In this document: one piece after another, positions 1-11,480 of the stretch
Layout: each line of letters begins with the position of its first letter
How positions within the stretch are numbered: the first letter of the stretch is position 1
Source of the DNA: Oikopleura dioica
Lineage: Eukaryota; Chordata; Appendicularia; Copelata; Oikopleuridae
Length of the DNA stretch: 64,000 nucleotides
Direction of reading: 5' to 3'
Assembly: GCA_907165135.1 (NCBI GenBank)
Contig: OU015568.1
Coordinates: 5,464,501-5,528,500, forward strand
Program-made: the position numbers and the translations under genes
The notes under the pieces: model-generated
Told to the model about the DNA's origin: nothing
The model's database searches: none
The model's input: the letters and a program-made list of their open reading frames with translations, nothing else

Positions 1-1143
1 AATCCAACTTCATATACAAGCAAGAAAGTATTTTTTAATTCTCAATTCTCGATATTCAAGTTGAAATTCGATTGGAATTGAGTTTGAATGTGAGTCTACA
101 AATATCTACATGGATTTTGGGTTAGGGTTGTGCAATTCACAGGCATTTTTTGATCGATAGATATTTATTAATCCTCGATTCGATAATTGCGATCACTCTC
201 ATCGTTGAAATAAATTGATGCTTTCTTGGAAAAATTCTTGCTAAAAATTGTTGATTGGTTAATTTTAATTGTTGAATTTAGAGGTTTCTGTGGCTCAAAA
301 TCTCTTCCCTTTTGCAACAGTAATTTTCGCTGTTTACAATCAGATATGTGTGTAGAAGCTTGGTCTGGGGTGATAAGGACGTGTCGACGGAGTAGATAAG
401 GGAATGGTAAGGTGATCCAAATCGTTGTCATCGAGTCCTAATGAGCTTGCGTTTTTTGCGAGTAATTATGATGTCGATGCGGCTTTTTATGGCAAAGACA
501 GATAAGAAAAAAACAACGAAAGAGAAACAACGTTTTAGCAACTGCTTTCTATTACAAAGCTCAGTACTTTTAATTTTCTATTGGAAATGAGGTTTTTAGT
601 ATTTCTTCATTTGAATAAATTTTTCAATCAAGAATTTTTTTCTTTCATTGAATAATTGATCCAATTTTGATTTGAAAATTTTTTGATAATAATTTATTAA
701 AAAATTAGGGTTCAAAACAAGAATTCGAGATGACGATCAAGAAATAAACAACAAGTCAATAAGCCTTTAATGCGAATTCGAGCAACATTCAAGCGGCTCG
801 GAAAATTCCTGAATAAAAGATCAACGCTGTTCCGAATGAGCTGGAACTGAAACTTTAAAATTTCATCGTCGTTGTAGACGACACATTTGCGGTGCCGAGA
901 CGTCTTCGCGGCTTTTTTTTAACAAAATTAGCGAGGGTTGAGATTTAACCGCTTAATGAGCCGAGACGTTCCAGCGAACGGAAAATGAAAGATGTTCTTT
1001 TGGCCTAAATCAGTGGATTCATCAATAAGGGGGAAGAGGATGAAAATGGGGCTCTAGGAATCATAAATTTTATTTTAAGCTGGGGAAGGGGGTTCGCTCG
1101 CCTGCAATTGGCTGATGGCAAAATTCTGGCATCTGATTGGGCA
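1..1143. other. Gene-free AT-rich stretch
   Basis: I see no supported exon here. Short open frames on both strands lack signal peptides, splice signals or recognisable motifs. The sequence is AT-rich with short homopolymer runs. A gene with unusual exons could be missed. Confidence 0.5.
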
Positions 1144-1426
1144 GGTGTCTAAAACCGACAGAAATATTTCGACAAATTTTGCATGGGCGGCTACTCGGCT
1201 GCTGATTGGCTAGTTTGCCGAATCCAGGCTTCCGATTGGTTAAAAATTTTCACGCAAAATTTGTCGAAGTTTTTTTGTCTGTTCAGGACATCTCCCCAAT
1301 CAGGAAATGATTTTGCATGGAAATTTTCAACCAATCAAAAGCCCGGATTCGGCAAACTGGCCAATCAGCAGCCGAGAAGCCGCCCACGCAAAATTTGTCG
1401 AATTTTATTTGTTGATTCCAGACACC
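1144..1426. repeat. Inverted-repeat element, GGTGTCTGGAACCGAC family (MITE B), double copy
   Basis: Both ends carry variants of GGTGTCTRRAACCGAC, followed by a subterminal segment around TTCGACAAATTTTGC, and the interior contains paired CCAATCAG modules. The two halves read as opposite-facing copies joined near 1290. The same family recurs at about 3811-3948, 34920-35070, 50417-50575 and 52538-52692. No coding capacity, so it is read as a non-autonomous DNA transposon. Confidence 0.7.
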
Positions 1427-1943
1427 ATCCGCTCTGATTAGCTGAAAAAGCCCTCAGATCCCCATCAGCTCTGAGGACTTTGGCTAAGCGTGTTTTTTAT
1501 TTAAACAAATTTCTCTGTTATGAAATTTCAGTTTCTGATTTATCATAGTAAAAGTCTTCTATCGTCGTCTTCCTAATTAATCCAATTTCCGTTCCGCCGC
1601 GATTGATGACTCTTTCTTCGTGCTCGCGTTTTTCAACATAACGTGGTTTGTTAGACACAACCAAAATTGATAACCATGTCATTTGTATTTTTGCTCTTAC
1701 CGAATTTTGAAGGTAACCAAGAAGATCTGTTTTGATAAGCCCCGAAAAATTGGATGACGATTTGAGAAGCAACCTGGATTTAGACCCATTTATAAAGGAG
1801 GATTTAAATAAGGGTGGAAGGGATTTGGAGGATAATTGATTACTGTATTTATTAAAAATTTGCAAGGTTAAATTTAAAGTGAGGTTTAGGTTTTTTCGGC
1901 CCTGACTCAGGTTTCTTACACTGGTTATTGACCGAACTCTAAA

Positions 1944-2269
1944 TTAAGAACCCTTCGTGGGCAATTTTTGACAAATCAAATTTCGGAATTTTTAAACTTT
2001 GACCCCGGAAATGGATTCTACGGGTCAAAAAAAGATTTTGAGGCTTCATTTTTTGGGAGTCTATCTCGACTCTAACACCCTCAAAATCGCGTTTGAAAAT
2101 AGGATTTTTCGCTGAAAATTGCCGAATTTGCCCTAATTTTGGCAAAAATATTGATTTTTCTTGGTCAAAAATTCCTTTTATCAAGTTTTTGAAGCAATAA
2201 GAACCAAAAATATGTTGTTTTTTTTTTAATTTCCATTTTTCGAAGGAAAAACCTGACGGGCGTCCTTAA
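1944..2269. mobile_element. piggyBac-like non-autonomous element (TTAA ends)
   Basis: The element starts TTAAGAACCC and ends with sequence whose reverse complement begins TTAAGGACGCCCGTCAG. An internal block (GAGGCTTCATTTTTTG near 2040) is shared with the element at 8562-8895. Ends at TTAA suggest piggyBac-type targeting, but there is no transposase frame. Confidence 0.55.
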
Positions 2270-3098
2270 ATCATTAAAATTTTCGGAAGTCATTGTTGAA
2301 GAAATTCAAGCGCCCAACGGTCGTTTACGTTGAATGATAAAAAATGCTGAGATTTTCAATTTAAACTTTATTTCGTCGAGCAACTCCACACGCCGCCTAA
2401 TCCGAAAATGGTCGCTCATTTCAGTGGCTCTATTTTGTATTTCAATAACAAATTTGCCTTTTAGAAACGCTTCACGAGGGGTACCCTAAGGTCGTCTTGA
2501 TTTATTTGAACTGGGTGGAATCAAAACAGAAGCGAATTTGATTTTGAGCTTCTTTTTAATTGGGGTTTTGGCGTTTCTCAGAATTTTAAATGGCGAATTC
2601 GATATTAGGGTAAAAAAAAGACGCAGCTGCGAAGTTTTTGCTAAGAAGGGATCGCTTTTTCACGTAATTACTGTTCAGGTGCAGCGTGGATTCTTGATGA
2701 TAAAACGGGGTATGCACAATCCTATTTTTTGGCGACTCAAATGTGATTTCTATGCTTGAGCTTTCTCTATTAGAAAATAGATCTGAATGATTTTTCGGCA
2801 AAATTCTCACGAATTATGATTTTTCTGATTCAATGAAAATGATAACTATGCATTTGATCTTGTCAATTTTTTCTGATAACGAAACAATTACCAATCGAAA
2901 AATTATTGAAAGGATAAGTACCACCAAACGTGCTCAGTATTATGCGATAATCGGGAATTTCTTTTATCTCGACAACGTTATAATTGCGAAAATACGCGCT
3001 ATCTGGCCCAATTTGCTGCCTTTCTGACGTGATTAGTATTTTCCCAAAGCACCATTTTTTAATCATACTAGCTGCTTTCTATTTTTATCATTTTTTGG
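2270..3098. other. Gene-free stretch
   Basis: Open frames of 60-75 codons occur on both strands but overlap one another and show no start context, splice signals or motif. I see nothing supportable. Confidence 0.4.
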
Positions 3099-3319
3099 CT
3101 AGAAAGGCAACAGTTCTGTTTACAGTTTCAGAAAAATATATTAAGGGCATCCCTTAGCTAATCTGGTAACCTGTGTTGAAAACCTGAGTCAGGGTCTGAG
3201 AGATCCATTTTGAAAAGCTCTCAGACCCTGACTCAGGTTTTTAACACAGGTTGCCAGATAAGCTAAGAGATACCCTTAATTTTTCGCTGAAACTGTAAAT
3301 AGTACTTTTGCCTTGCTAG
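3099..3319. repeat. Long hairpin element with family A core
   Basis: A 221-bp nearly perfect inverted repeat. The outer arms begin CTAGAAAGGCAA and CTAGCAAGGCAA (the latter on the reverse strand) and both continue to TTTACAGTTTCAG. The core is a copy of the AACCTGAGTCAGG family (arms GTGTTGAAAACCTGAGTCAGG-like at 3170 and its complement at 3230). Could be one MITE nested in another. Confidence 0.7.
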
Positions 3320-3810
3320 TCTCACAGACCCTGACTCAGGTTTTTCACACAGATTTCTGTCTTGAGAAAAATTCTCGAAATTCGCCAGTCAGATGACTTG
3401 GCTTTCTAAAAAGAGAGAGAATCTGTAAAAACCGCTATTCTTGCCCTTGCCCAAATTGCCAGATTTTGCCGCAACAAGATTTTCGTTTACCAACCTTGGT
3501 AAAAAGTCAAGATACCAAGTTCGTAATTTGCGACTTTTCTCATAAAGAGAAATTTTCTAAAGCAAAGTTCAAGTGATAAAGAACATAATTTTGTTGTAAG
3601 CGGGTTTTTACGGAATATCTTGATTATTCTAAAGAGACGATCGAGGTGTTACTGCCAGCTGGTAGTAAGTAAGAGCTGTTTATTGTTGAAATAAAAATTA
3701 GAGATCTCCATGACAGAACTGACAATCAATCACTTCTTTCAAATCGGATCAAAACTAAAAATCTAATTTTGACCTTTTTCTATTTACAGAAATAATACAG
3801 TCAGGTCAAA

Positions 3811-4050
3811 GGGGTGTCGTCAGGAACCGACAAAAAATTCGACAAATTTTGCGTCGGCGGCTACTCGCCTGCTGATAGGACGATCCAGCCTTCTGATTGG
3901 CTGAAAATTTCCACGCAAAATTTGTCGAATTTTTTTGTCGCCTCCCCGTTGTCAGAACCTGGACTCGGCCGCCTGTGTGGAAAACCTGAGTCAGGTTCTG
4001 AAAAGCCGCGTAGGCAGAACCTGCCCTAGGTTTTCTACACAGGTTGTTGA
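3811..4050. repeat. MITE B fragment followed by family A hairpin
   Basis: 3811-3948 matches the GGTGTCTGGAACCGAC family. 3970-4048 is a family A hairpin with AACCTGAGTCAGG near one end and its near-complement at the other. No coding sequence is visible. Confidence 0.6.
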
Positions 4051-4363
4051 GTCCAGGAGAAAACTTGACTTCGTGGGTCGATTTCTTTTTGTTCGAAGTC
4101 GAAAAGAATATATCATCTTTTTCAAATATGACTTTGAATAAAAACGGTTTGAATTGGATTCTCCTGAATAGATTTCCTTTCCAATTAAAAGAGCGTCCTT
4201 CTGCCCAGATAAACAAGCCGATTTGTCTGCATATAAAACATGCTCAATTATTCAAGCACTTTTTTGTCTTCCTCATTCAGTTACAGTTGATTCTCCTAGA
4301 GCTTCTTCAGGAGAATTAACAAGAACTGATACCCTTAATTTTCCGTCACGGGGAAGCTTAAGA

Positions 4364-4610
4364 AGCGACAAAATTGCGACAAAAAGTGGCGAGTTAGAGA
4401 TTTCACTAGGCCTTTTGAGGTTCTATCGCAATTTTTGTCCACAAATTTTAACCAATCAGAAGGCTGTATTCGTGGATACCGGCTGTTCAGCAGCCAATCA
4501 GATTTCAATGCTTATAGATAAATTATTGATTATCAAAAAGCGACAAATTTTGAAGTTTTTTAATTTTGACGCGATTTTCGGAAAAAAAAATGTCGCAATT
4601 TTTTGTCGCT
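4364..4610. repeat. Inverted-repeat element (GCGACAAAATTGCGAC ends)
   Basis: Ends AGCGACAAAATTGCGACAAA and its near-complement TTGTCGCAATTTTTTGTCGCT enclose about 200 bp with a CCAATCAG module. Typical MITE layout, without coding capacity. Confidence 0.6.
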
Positions 4611-5065
4611 ACTTTTGATTTCCCCTTTGAGCAACCGGAAAATCGAGTATTTTGCGTTTACTGCCCGATCTTGACATTAAAAATGGAAGCGGGAGAATAC
4701 TGTGTTTGTGGAAGAACGAATTATCCCCTGGCACTGGAATGCATGTTTCAAGAAGAAACAGTTTTTCTTATCTTTTCGCGGTTAAATCGAGCAAATTATT
4801 CTCGAATTTGTCGATGTAGCCTTCTTTAAAACTGGATGCTCACTTTGCCGATGTTCGAGAGCTTCTTGGACCCGAGTTAACCCTTTTCCGCTCGCTCTCT
4901 CTTTTTGCTAAGTGCCGCTTCAATAAGATATTTGCACAATTGGCGGCTCTTAATAGCTCATTCGAAGTAAAACGGTTCTTCCAACTTTAGTCATTTTTCA
5001 TGAACGAAACCATTTTCAACCCAAGTTTTGGGTTTTTTGGTGATTTTTGGACCAAATATTTCTTT

Positions 5066-5283
5066 GTTTACAAAGGGGATTTCTACAAATTTTCGACCAA
5101 TGAGGGAATCGGATTTTTGGGTACCGACAAGTAAGCAGCCAATCAGCATTTTCTTTTTCCTAACCCTAATCTAGCTTTTTTAATAATTTAATATAGAAAA
5201 TGCTGATTGGCTGCCAACCCGCCGGTAACCCAAAATCCAGTTTCTTGATTGGACGAAAATTTGTCGAAATCTCCTTTGTAGAC
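5066..5283. repeat. Inverted-repeat element (TTTACAAAGGGGATTTC ends)
   Basis: Arms of about 70 bp match in opposite orientation: ACAAAGGGGATTTCTACAAA at the left and its near-complement at the right, with GCCAATCAGCATTTTC/GAAAATGCTGATTGGC facing each other near the centre. Non-coding MITE. Confidence 0.65.
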
Positions 5284-5905
5284 CATAAAATATTGTCTTT
5301 TTATTTCATTTTTGACCAATTTGAATCTTGTTTTTCTTTGGTTTTTGGTCATTTTTTGGCCCTTTTTGATCAATTATTGAAAAAAAAACAGTAAAAATAC
5401 TCTGTCGGCATTGATTGTTTGGCTACAACTTGAGTCAAAAAGGTTTAAGAGCTTCCACTTGGCTTTAATAAGTTACGTGATAATGTCTGAAATTACGATA
5501 TCTATCCACGGCCAAGTGCGGATCAAACGGGAGAGCGTCTAAAAATGGACAAGATAGGAGCTCAAAATCGGTCTTGAAATTGTCAATCTGAAGATAATTT
5601 GAAGCAACCAGATTGACCGTGAATTAAAACAGTAATTGCGCAATTACAGTGGTGCTTTCCAAGACAAGCCGATTTCTGTCGCTTTTATTAATTTGTCAGG
5701 ATGTTAAAAGCCGACTCTTTGTCAATTTCAATGCCTTCGGGAGCAATTTTTCTTCTATTTAAAAATCAACAATTACAGTTCTTTTTCTTAAAACGGGAAA
5801 AATGAGAGTTGGGAAAGTTTTGATGCTCTTTTTTTCCGCTATTTCGGCATTTTGTAAGTCAAAATTTTTCAATAAAAATAAGAGCCTCAACGATCCAAAT
5901 GTAAA

Positions 5906-5985
5906 AACCTGAGTCAGGAATCCTGATCTGATGAGCCTGAATAAGAGCGCTTTAGACCCTGACTCAGGTTCTCTGCACAGGTTGT
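5906..5985. repeat. Family A hairpin (AACCTGAGTCAGG)
   Basis: AACCTGAGTCAGG at the left and CCTGACTCAGGTT at the right with a short loop. One of more than fifteen related copies in this window. Confidence 0.6.
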
Positions 5986-6364
5986 GGGGCAATTTTTGTC
6001 GGCAATTTATCAGGCATTTTTTAAAATTGGCCAATCAGAGGCCCCTATTTTTTTAAGGAGCCAATCAAATTTGTCATTTTCAAAAAATGCCTGCACACTG
6101 TCTATAAACCGCATCTTTAGATAGTTTTTTTCCGCCCGTGTTAGCAAAACTCTGTTGCTTTTGGGCAGCCTTTTCGGTGAGCCAATATTATCGCAAAATG
6201 ATGAATTTGGCCACAGATGGTATTTCTATTTTTGCCAGCATATGATGCAACGCTTAATATGCATCGCTCAATTAATATCGAAGAGGACGATCCAAAAGTT
6301 GCTCGAGAGCCCAGCAAGACGGTGCCCAAGCAGCCGGAATAAATTAAAAACCCGCCGTAAGGAA

Positions 6365-6372
6365 TATATAAA
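6365..6372 (+). promoter_or_regulatory. TATA box of the prohormone gene
   Basis: TATATAAA lies 72 bp upstream of the start codon at 6444. A TTTCTTCAG acceptor-like site at about 6421-6428 lies between the two and could be a trans-splice acceptor or simply 5' leader. Position and match support a core promoter; not proven. Confidence 0.5.
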
Positions 6373-6443
6373 CCCCCCTTCGACGGTACTTTCTTCACTT
6401 TTTCGAGCCGAAAAAAAACTTTCTTCAGAAAAAATTTTTAAAA

Positions 6444-7556
6444 ATGAAAATTGTCAAAGCAATTTGCTTTTTCGCCTCGATCGCTTTTGGATACTGTAAG
6501 TACTGAAAACAGTAAATGAACAGATAAAAGAGCCATCAAAGGAAAAGGGAGGAAAAAGGCGAAGGGGATAATCCCCGCGTTATCGCGCCAGCTGCTTTTG
6601 AAACGTAAATTTAGAGTTTCACCAATCAGCTTAATGACTACTCGTAGTTCATCACGGAGGGGAGAGTTTTTGGAAAGTTGTTCCAAGAAAGTTCAAAAGA
6701 AAAATACACCCAGACGAATAAAAAAAAGACTCCAGCTCCTCTCGATCTAAATCCTGAATCTTAATCGCTCGAATATCTCCAACACCACCATGGCTTCTCC
6801 CTCAATTTATCTCCAAGGCGTTGTCCTTCTCAAATCTGGAATCTGGAGATTCATGCTTTTTAAAAACGTGCACGTGCATCTTCTTTTTTCTTTATCTCCA
6901 AATGTAAAACACAATTATCATTGAAATTTTTACGAAAACGAAAAAAGGAGGGTGGAGGTCTCTAAAATTCAAATTAGAGCGGCTTTTTTCAAAGCAGATC
7001 TTATTAATAACAACAAAATAATTTTCGAATGCAAAATACCGCGATTGTCATTTTTGACTAAAATTGACGAAGTTGACAAATTTGACAAAAACTCGACATT
7101 TTTTAAAATAAAAGTCAAGAAGCCGCTTGCGGCTTGGAGTTTTTATATATAAAGCCGCGCGAAGCGCGGCTTCAGTATATATTTCTCAAAGCCGCAAGCG
7201 GCTTCTTGACTTTTATTTAAAATGTCGAGTTTTTGTTAAATTTGTCAACTTCGTCAATTTTAGTCAAAATGGCAATCGTGATATTTTTACGCCTCCTTTT
7301 TTCCGTATAAAAATTTATTTTCAGACAAGGAAGAAAGCAGCGAGCTGGAAAAGCGATCGGCGGAAAACGACGCCAAAGCGGCTAAACTACAGTCGATGAT
7401 GCTCCAGCTCCTTCAAATGCCCAAGAGAACCATGAGCCCGAGCAGGTACGATCTCTATCGCTTATCAAAATGTTTTGAGCGTTTTTCTTCAGCGCGTTTA
7501 TGTCTGCTTATATGAAGAGAGACCAACTGCCGTACGAGCTCCTCAATGACGAATGA
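6444..7556 (+). CDS. Putative secreted prohormone (78 aa, three Lys-Arg sites)
   Basis: Three exons (6444-6495, 7325-7445, 7493-7556) with GT-AG introns give 78 residues. Residues 1 to about 17 (MKIVKAICFFASIAFGY) form a signal peptide. The rest has no cysteine and is divided by three KR pairs (after LE, after MP and after YM), so convertase cleavage would release peptides of 22, 13 and 11 residues, the last being DQLPYELLNDE. None ends in Gly, so no C-terminal amidation is predicted. This layout is that of a neuropeptide or peptide-hormone precursor, but I recognise no family. A TATA box lies upstream and AATAAA follows at about 7598. Intron 1 contains a large MITE (6923-7317). It could instead be a small secreted protein in which KR pairs occur by chance. 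Confidence 0.7.
6923..7317. repeat. MITE D in intron 1 of the prohormone gene
   Basis: Ends AAATTTTTACG...AAAAAAGGAGG and its near-complement, then GCGATTGTCATTTTTGAC and its complement, closing on AAGCCGCTTGCGGCTT arms around a central GCCGCGCGAAGCGCGGC palindrome (about 7154-7171). The whole element could fold as a single hairpin of nearly 400 nt. Confidence 0.7.
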
Positions 7557-7683
7557 ACTTTTGTCTTTATAATCTTTATTTCAGAAACTGTTTTTAATAA
7601 ATTATTAAAAATTAACTCAAAAATTGTCAAATATTTTTTTTTCTTTTATATTAGACTAAAATAAAAAAAAACCTTTTTTAAGG

Positions 7684-7727
7684 CTTTGACACCCTTATTT
7701 CAAGGTTTCTGAAATAAGGGTGTCAAA
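7684..7727. repeat. Short perfect hairpin, ACACCCTTATTT family (C)
   Basis: TTTGACACCCTTATTTCA and its exact complement separated by a few bases, just past the 3' end of the prohormone gene. The ACACCCTTATTT half recurs near 20899, 28505, 34910 and 51018. Confidence 0.65.
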
Positions 7728-8313
7728 TTGTTAATTCAGCGAGAAAAAAATCGCTTTGAAATCGAATTTTCTCTCGTCTATTCGACTCAAAATGGACAGT
7801 ATTATGCCCGCCGTCATGTTTGGAACAGCGATAGTGCAGAAAAAAGTGCCCTTTCTTCCGGAAAAATCGACCCTGGAGACAGTTGTGATAAGCTCGCGCG
7901 ACATATTCAACGTGTTTCCTCGTCGGAGCTGAATTTTTCAAACGAAGCCAATTTTTTTTTCTTTCCTTCAAAATTTGATAAAACACGAAGATTGATGTCC
8001 GATAAGCGCTAATTTCGCTGGATCATCCTATCGATTAAACAAAGATTAAAATCGCCAAAATAATGAGCTGGATTTTCTTTTCCCGTAAATGTTGGCTTCA
8101 AAATTCATTTATGATGAAGAACACAGTTGTAAAAATGACCAATTCAAAGTTTAAAAATTTTCACAGATTGTTAATGATCAAAGTTTATGATGGAAATCAT
8201 TCCCAGGAAAGCCTTCCCAGGCTCGTCGAGTTTTGATGAATTTCAGCAATGAAAACGCACGTGATCTTCAACCTAGATATAAGAAAACGAGTCTCCCCAG
8301 AAAACCAAGAAAA

Positions 8314-9860
8314 ATGAAGATTCTAACTTTTTCTTTCGTTTTTGCTTCCTTAGGAAGTGCTTGCTGGTGGGTAGATGACGATGACGACGAGACCACCACA
8401 ACAAGACGCACTACAACAACTCGGCGAATAACAACGACAACACCAACAACAACAACAACAACAACAACGACTTCCTCAACAACATCAGCAGCTGCGTACG
8501 AGACAACAAGTAAAAAGTTGTCAAAGCTGAAAAAAAAATTAAGGAGATAGAGAGTAAATCTTTAAGGACCCCCCGTCAACAATTTTCAAAAAATCAAAAG
8601 TCGGCTTTTCAAAATTTTGATCCAAGAAATGGAGTCTAAAGGTAAAAAAAAAAACGATTTCGAGGCTTCATTTTTTGATTGGTATACTCATTCACCCACA
8701 AATTGCTTTTGAAAATTGGACTTTTTGAAGAAAAATGATGTAAAAGTCCAAATTTCGCTGAAATTTTAGATTAAAATTGGTCAAAAATTGCTCCGAACGA
8801 GTTTTTACGATGCATTATACTTCCACTTTTGAAATTTTCACACACTTTTGAAATTTTCGATTTTTTAAGAAAAATTGTTGAAGGGGGGGGCTTAAATATA
8901 TAGGTATTTCAAGTACGGTATTTAACTTATTGGATGCTAAATAAAAGCTTCACAACTTCATGCAGTGCCACATTTGATTGCCTTCAATTTAAAAGAATAG
9001 GCAGCGATTTATCTGCCTCATGGGATGAAGCAAAGGAAATGTGCGAAGATGTCGGCGGAGAATTGTCCTATTTTAATAATGCGACAGAGTATGACATGTG
9101 GAAATCTCAGCTTGGCCTTGGCCCAGATCAAAAGTATTCTATGTTTTGGTTAGGAATTATGGCTACAAACGACACTGTATACACAACAGATGACGTTGAA
9201 TATGATTATATAAACTCCGCAGGCAATAAACAAGAGTATATCACACCATCGCCGCATTTTGATTCTACTCCAGGCCAGGGTTCTAAATCGTCTACTCGAT
9301 TTTCGACTAAAGTCGAAAAGACTAGCTCGACTGGCCTTGATCGCTTGTGAAAATAAGTCGACTCGACTCGACTAGACTTGACTCTATGCGTCAACTAGAT
9401 TGTCGACTAGTCGAAAAAGCCAAGAGCAAAGTTTAGAGAAAGTCGAAAATCTAGTCGAAAAAGTCGAAAAGAATCACTATTTTGCTTTCGACTTTCGACT
9501 AAATTTGGACTTTTTCGACTAAATTTTGGCTTTTTTGGCTAGATTTATAATTTTTTCCAGTTTTTCGACTTTTCGACTGATAAGTCGATTAAATCGACTC
9601 GACTGGACTCGACTTGCAATTTCAAAAACGCTTTCGACTCGACTCGACTTGGGATGCTCAGATAGCCTTTCGACTCGACTCGACTCGAATTCTGATTTTC
9701 AGCTCAGATTAAGAACCCCGCTCCAGGCTATGACTGTATAGTTATCTACACCGATGCAGTAACATTCGATCATGATTGCAAATGGGAGAAACAATTTACA
9801 TGTCGATTTGATTATTGCTCGTACAATGGAGAAGGACATCACTTCATTTTCGAGAATTAG
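8314..9860 (+). CDS. Secreted C-type lectin with Thr-rich stalk, interrupted by a hAT-like element
   Basis: Exon 1 (8314-8543) encodes a signal peptide (MKILTFSFVFASLGSAC), an acidic run (DDDDDE) and a Thr-rich, mucin-like stalk. Exon 2 (8948-9860) encodes a C-type lectin fold: CLQFKRIG start, WDEAKEMCEDVGGELSYF helix, WLG core, then a Cys pair ending in FTCRFDYC. The exon 1-2 junction keeps frame only as AG|GA...AG (donor at 8544, acceptor ending 8947); a GT donor gives the wrong phase. A 445-bp element (9276-9720) sits inside exon 2; removing it plus one 8-bp target duplication rejoins the lectin domain exactly in frame (229 residues in total). No classical EPN/QPD sugar-binding triplet was noticed, so sugar specificity is unknown. 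Role: extracellular recognition or matrix protein. Confidence 0.75.
8562..8895. mobile_element. piggyBac-like element in the lectin intron
   Basis: TTAAGGACCCCCCGTCAACA at the left and its near-complement ending CTTAA at the right, both bounded by TTAA. Related to the copy at 1944-2269. It lies within the single intron of the lectin gene. Confidence 0.6.
9276..9720. mobile_element. hAT-like non-autonomous element inserted in the lectin exon
   Basis: Ends CAGGGTTCTAAATC and GATTAAGAACCCCG, flanked by an exact 8-bp duplication CTCCAGGC (9268-9275 and 9721-9728). CAGGG ends and an 8-bp duplication are hallmarks of hAT transposons. The interior is dense in TCGACT/AGTCGA motifs and encodes nothing. 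Related copies: 44425-44799 and 55242-55691. Confidence 0.85.
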
Positions 9861-11200
9861 CAAAAAATTGCCAATAAATTATTGGCAATAATGTCATATT
9901 GTCTCTTTCTCGGAGATTGACTGCTTGAAAAACCCTTTCTTTACTTTTTGTGCATGGAAAAAAATGAATAAATGGCCACTATTCAGTTATAAATTATAAC
10001 TTATAATAATAATTTTCTTTTGTTGCCAATTGCGAAGTGAGCAGTCATTTTTCTTGTTAATGCTCACAAAAATAATCCACGTACTATTTTCACTGATTCA
10101 CTATCAAAAAAGATGCGACTCGATTCCTATCGGACCAGCTATCAGTGAATCTGCAACCACACGGATGGTCAGCCAAGTTAACACTCAAATGAATGACCGA
10201 GAAACTCAAACATTGAAGCTACGAATCTGCGTCAGTCCTTTTCGAAACGTCAACGCTGCGGGGATATTTTCGCGAATGCGGTCAACCAATTCAAAATACA
10301 CCGTTTCGAGTTAATCCAACTTTTCCGTTTGTTTCGGACCCTTCTACTCGTGGCGGGCAGACAACAGTCAACATAACGTGCGCACAAACGAGTGTATAAT
10401 TTTTTTCGATGTTTTAAAATCTAACTGAAATGTTTTGGGGGGAAAAATAATTGCTCTGCACCGCGGTCAACCGCAAAAAATAACCACCTGGTTTTTCATC
10501 GACATTTGATTTTGCATTCTTGATCTGGTCATTACTGCCGTTTACGATTTAATGGAAGTCAAAATGAGCTTTATTTTCTGGCCTTGTCGACCGGTCCTTT
10601 TTTTCGCTCTCTTTCGCGGTGGAAGTCGATCGACCACGATAAGGTTAAAAAGAAAGAAGGAAGAAGCTACGCGTCCCTCAAAAGAAGAACACTTTTATCG
10701 TCGAGAGGGATGCTTAATAATCTGAAAATCTTTCTTCGCGAAATCGTGCGGTTTTGAAAGATGCGATAGAAACGTCCTTATCGAGGCCCGGCCCTTCAAG
10801 CACACACGCTTTTTTTTTCTGTCTAGGCAATTTTGTACTTGAAAGGTTTGAGTCTGGAGAAGAAAAAAGTAGAATGTCTCGGACCAGAATTTTGATGGTT
10901 TGTCTGATACAAGGGACTTGTCAAGCAATTGGCAATGAACAACTGCCAAGTGGGCAATTTGAACTTAGGACTTGTAGGATCAAGTTATTGTTAATGGCGG
11001 ACGACAAGACAAGTAAGGAGGAAGAATTACAAGTGATCGTCAAGAGCAACCGCATCCGGGGGTGCCTTTTATGGACGTTTTTTTTTATGGGTAGTTTTTG
11101 GCAGTTTATTATAGGCCAAAATAGCTTAGGGGGTATAAAAGAAGATTTTCTTAAATTTTCCAGTGCTTCATTCCTTTTACTTACTGGGCTCTGCAACCTA
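9861..11200. other. Intergenic region with possible small exons
   Basis: AATAAA-type signals follow the lectin stop (about 9875 and 9965). Around 10214-10395 (+) a frame without a start codon, including the motif ECGQPIQNTPFRVNP and ending TCAQTSV, looks protein-like, but no consistent join to the upstream frame (10070-10312) was found. A TATA-like TATAAAAG occurs near 11133. A 154-codon open frame at 10754-11218 has no convincing features. Confidence 0.3.
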
Positions 11201-11205
11201 TTCAG

Positions 11206-11480
11206 AAACCCTGAGTAAGGGTCTTAAAAAATTAAGGAAAAGCCGCGTAGCGGCTTTTTCAAAAACAAAGCCGCTAAGCGACTTCGCTAGAACAAGAAAA
11301 TGGATGGTAGAAGTAATTTTTCGAAGCCGCTTCGCGGCTTTGTTTTCAAAACCCTGACTCAGGTTTTCAACACATGGTTTTTTTAAAAACGATAACAAAA
11401 AAAAAATATTGAAGAAGTAATTTTTCGAAGCCGATCTGCGGCTTTTTATCTATTTTTTTCAGACCCTGACTTAGATTTTC
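11206..11480. repeat. Family A element with GCCGC palindromes
   Basis: Degenerate AACCTGAGTCAGG-type ends (AACCCTGAGTAAGGG at the left) enclose several 17-21 nt palindromes of the form AAAGCCGCNNNGCGGCTTT. A partial second copy runs to about 11480. Confidence 0.6.

Noticed and set aside
3806-4216. 136-codon minus-strand frame
   Set aside because: Translation of MITE B and family A sequence; the same peptide fragments appear wherever these repeats are open.
7684-7727. Rho-independent terminator
   Set aside because: It looks like a hairpin with a T-run, but it belongs to a dispersed MITE family in a eukaryote; polyadenylation signals explain the 3' end.
9526-9741. 71-codon frame rich in STRLD
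   Set aside because: Translation of the TCGACT repeats of the hAT-like element.
10754-11218. 154-codon plus-strand frame
   Set aside because: No signal peptide at its start, no domain, overlaps another open frame on the minus strand and runs into a family A repeat.
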